Origin: Phycisphaerae bacterium
Lineage (GTDB): Bacteria; Planctomycetota; Phycisphaerae; SM23-33
Length of the DNA stretch: 16,001 nucleotides
Direction: 5' to 3'
Assembly (NCBI GenBank): GCA_022866005.1
Contig: JALHTV010000079.1
Coordinates: forward strand, 1 to 16,001
Made by a program: the position numbers and the translations under genes. This document shows, piece after piece, positions 14,756-16,001 of the stretch; positions within the stretch are counted from its first letter, which is position 1; every line of letters starts with the position of its first letter. The notes beneath the pieces are model-generated. The model searched no databases. It was not told the origin of the DNA and was given only the letters and a program-made list of their open reading frames with translations.

Positions 14756-15889
14756 CTACTTCTCACTGTCGCCTTCTTGCTGCAAGACCCTGGCGCCCGG
14801 GGGCGGCAAGGGCTTGCCGCTTTCGGTGGCCTCGATCTTGTCCTGAAGTTCCCCGGCGCTCTGGGCGTGGTCCAACGCCTCAACCTTGTCGATTCTCCCG
14901 TCCACCCAAAGCTGGAACAGGTGATCGTCCAGTAACTGCATGCCGTACTTCCTGCCCGTCTGAATAGAGGAGGGAATGCGGAAGACTTTGTTCTCGCGGA
15001 TCAAGTTCGCGATGGCGTTGGTGACATACATGAACTCAAACGCCGCGGTCATCCCGCGGACGTCGCAGCGGGGCATCAGGGCCTGGCAGAGCACCGCGAC
15101 CATCGACTCCGACAGCTGCACGCGGATCTGTTCCTGCTGGCTGGTGGGAAAGATGTCCACGATGCGCGTGACCGTCCGGTGGGCGGTGGTGGTGTGCAGG
15201 GTGCCGAAGACCAGGTGCCCCGTCTCCGCGGCCCGCAGCGCCGCCTCGATCGTCTCCAGGTCGCGGAGCTCGCCCACGAGAATCACGTCCGGGTCCATAC
15301 GCAGCACGCGCCGCAGCGCCTCGCTGAAGCTGGGGACGTCCACCCCGACCTCGCGCTGGTTGACCAGCGATTTCTTGTGATAGTGGTAATACTCGATGGG
15401 GTCCTCGATGGTGACGATGTGGCGATCGAAGCTCTCGTTGATGTAGTCGATCATGGTGGCCAGCGTCGTGGTCTTCCCTGAGCCGGTCGGTCCGGTGACC
15501 AGGAAGATTCCCCTGGGGCGGCGGCAGATGCTCTTGACGATCTGCGGCAGCCCGATGTCCTCGAACGAGAGAAGCTTGGAAGGGATAAGGCGAAGGCAGA
15601 TGGAGATATTTCCTCGCTGCATGAAGACGCTCGTCCGGAAGCGCCCCGCGGTGCCGAACTCGAACCCGAAGTCCGTGCCGCCCTGTTCCTGGAGCTCCTG
15701 CTGATTGCGCTCCGGGGTGATGGCCTTCATCAGGGCGACCGTGTCCTCGGGCTCCAGAGGCTTGGTCTCCAGGGACCTGAGGCGACCGTGAAGCCTGAGT
15801 GTCGGGGAGCGCCCCACGTACAAGTGCAGGTCGCTCGCCCCTCTCTTGACGCACGTCTCTAACAGCCTGTCAATGTGGATCGTCGACAT
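14756..15889 (-). CDS. pilT: PilT-family retraction ATPase
   Basis: A 377-residue twitching-motility ATPase of the PilT family; in type IV pili these depolymerise the fibre. Walker A GPTGSGKT is at 133-140, Walker B 'DPDVILVGE' at 199-207, the His box 'ETGHLVFGTLHTTTAHRTV' at 222-240, and 'RIVDIFPTSQQEQIRVQLSE' follows, all PilT-like. The zinc-Cys motif of extension ATPases is absent. The PilT signature AIRNLIRE appears as AIANLIRE (292-299), with Ala for Arg at its third position. The C-terminal tail after 345 is charged and poorly conserved. The ATG at 15889 has AGGAG nine bases upstream. A TTG at 15961 would extend the frame but overlaps another gene end and is rejected. It is followed after 20 nt by gspE, so extension and retraction ATPases are probably made together. 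Confidence 0.95.
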   Translation of the reverse strand: MSTIHIDRLLETCVKRGASDLHLYVGRSPTLRLHGRLRSLETKPLEPEDTVALMKAITPERNQQELQEQGGTDFGFEFGTAGRFRTSVFMQRGNISICLRLIPSKLLSFEDIGLPQIVKSICRRPRGIFLVTGPTGSGKTTTLATMIDYINESFDRHIVTIEDPIEYYHYHKKSLVNQREVGVDVPSFSEALRRVLRMDPDVILVGELRDLETIEAALRAAETGHLVFGTLHTTTAHRTVTRIVDIFPTSQQEQIRVQLSESMVAVLCQALMPRCDVRGMTAAFEFMYVTNAIANLIRENKVFRIPSSIQTGRKYGMQLLDDHLFQLWVDGRIDKVEALDHAQSAGELQDKIEATESGKPLPPPGARVLQQEGDSEK

Positions 15890-15908
15890 CTTGGCGGTCT
15901 CCTGGGTA

Positions 15909-16001
15909 TTATTCGTGCCCCGCCGCATCTGCGGCAGGGTCCCCCTGGGGTTTAGAGTCAAAGCTACTCAGCAACCGGTTGGGACTCCACTGGTTAGGGT
16001 A
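15909..16001 (-). CDS. C-terminal end of an unknown protein, cut by the right edge
   Basis: Thirty codons are open from the right edge to a TAA at 15909-15911. The other two minus-strand frames stop within 33 bases of the edge. The peptide ends 'DPAADAAGHE' and includes 'NQWSPNRLLSSFD'. The stop lies 19 nt before the pilT ATG, with the pilT ribosome-binding site in between, which is the spacing seen throughout this operon. I infer that it is the upstream operon member. There is too little sequence to name a family. Confidence 0.5.
   Translation of the reverse strand, partial: YPNQWSPNRLLSSFDSKPQGDPAADAAGHE

Noticed and set aside
15918..15939. Nine-pair hairpin with an AGAT loop before pilT, considered as a terminator or leader element
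   Set aside because: No T-run follows it on the minus strand, and it lies inside the C-terminal coding end of the upstream gene.
15890..15961. TTG start extending pilT by 24 codons
   Set aside because: The ATG at 15889 has AGGAG at good spacing and gives the usual PilT N-terminus. The extension overlaps the end of the upstream frame.
15956..15961. TTGACT on the minus strand, a -35 promoter look-alike for pilT
   Set aside because: No -10-like hexamer occurs 16-18 bases downstream, and it lies inside the upstream reading frame.

Overview
The window is GC-rich bacterial DNA, densely packed, with no RNA gene, insertion sequence, CRISPR array or gene-free stretch over 300 bases. Almost all of it (about 1363 to 16001) is one run of minus-strand genes, read here from high to low coordinates. 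A single plus-strand membrane-protein gene, cut by the left edge, converges on that run. The best guess at the host is an uncultured planctomycete, probably a Phycisphaerae-like lineage. This rests on the many long, Asp-Pro-Asn-rich type II pseudopilins with a 'FTLxELLVVI' N-terminus and on the planctomycete-like style of the large GspK. It is an inference from style, not from a marker gene.

Layout of the minus-strand run: a C-terminal fragment of an unknown protein at the right edge (15909-16001); a PilT-type ATPase (14756-15889); a GspE/PilB-type ATPase (12969-14735); a GspF/PilC inner-membrane platform protein (11634-12890); three tandem, related pseudopilins of about 285-300 residues (10749-11606, 9819-10721, 8941-9807); a shorter GspG-like pseudopilin (8294-8920); then GspH-, GspI-, GspJ- and GspK-like minor pseudopilins (7484-8281, 6666-7487, 5812-6669, 3217-5787). 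Two cytoplasmic enzymes follow in the same direction: a D-2-hydroxyacid dehydrogenase (2227-3189) and an alpha/beta-hydrolase of the esterase/xylanase-associated type (1363-2184). Gaps are mostly 11-42 nt (78 nt between gspE and gspF). H/I and I/J are joined by 4-nt ATGA overlaps, so the pseudopilin genes probably form one operon. Its promoter must lie to the right of the window.

How the genes work together: GspE and GspF would drive assembly of a pseudopilus from the G-like subunits, with H, I, J and K forming the tip, as in type II secretion. The PilT-family ATPase is not part of a classical type II system and suggests that the fibre can be retracted. Secretin, GspC/L/M, PilM-Q and prepilin peptidase genes are not in this window. 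The unusual points are the three tandem pseudopilins with a shared extra domain, cleavage sites where Ala or Ser replaces the usual Gly, an 856-residue GspK with a lamin-tail-like segment, and a strong Asp-Pro-Asn bias confined to six of the eight pseudopilins. Together they suggest a lineage-specific secretion or uptake pseudopilus rather than a textbook type II system.
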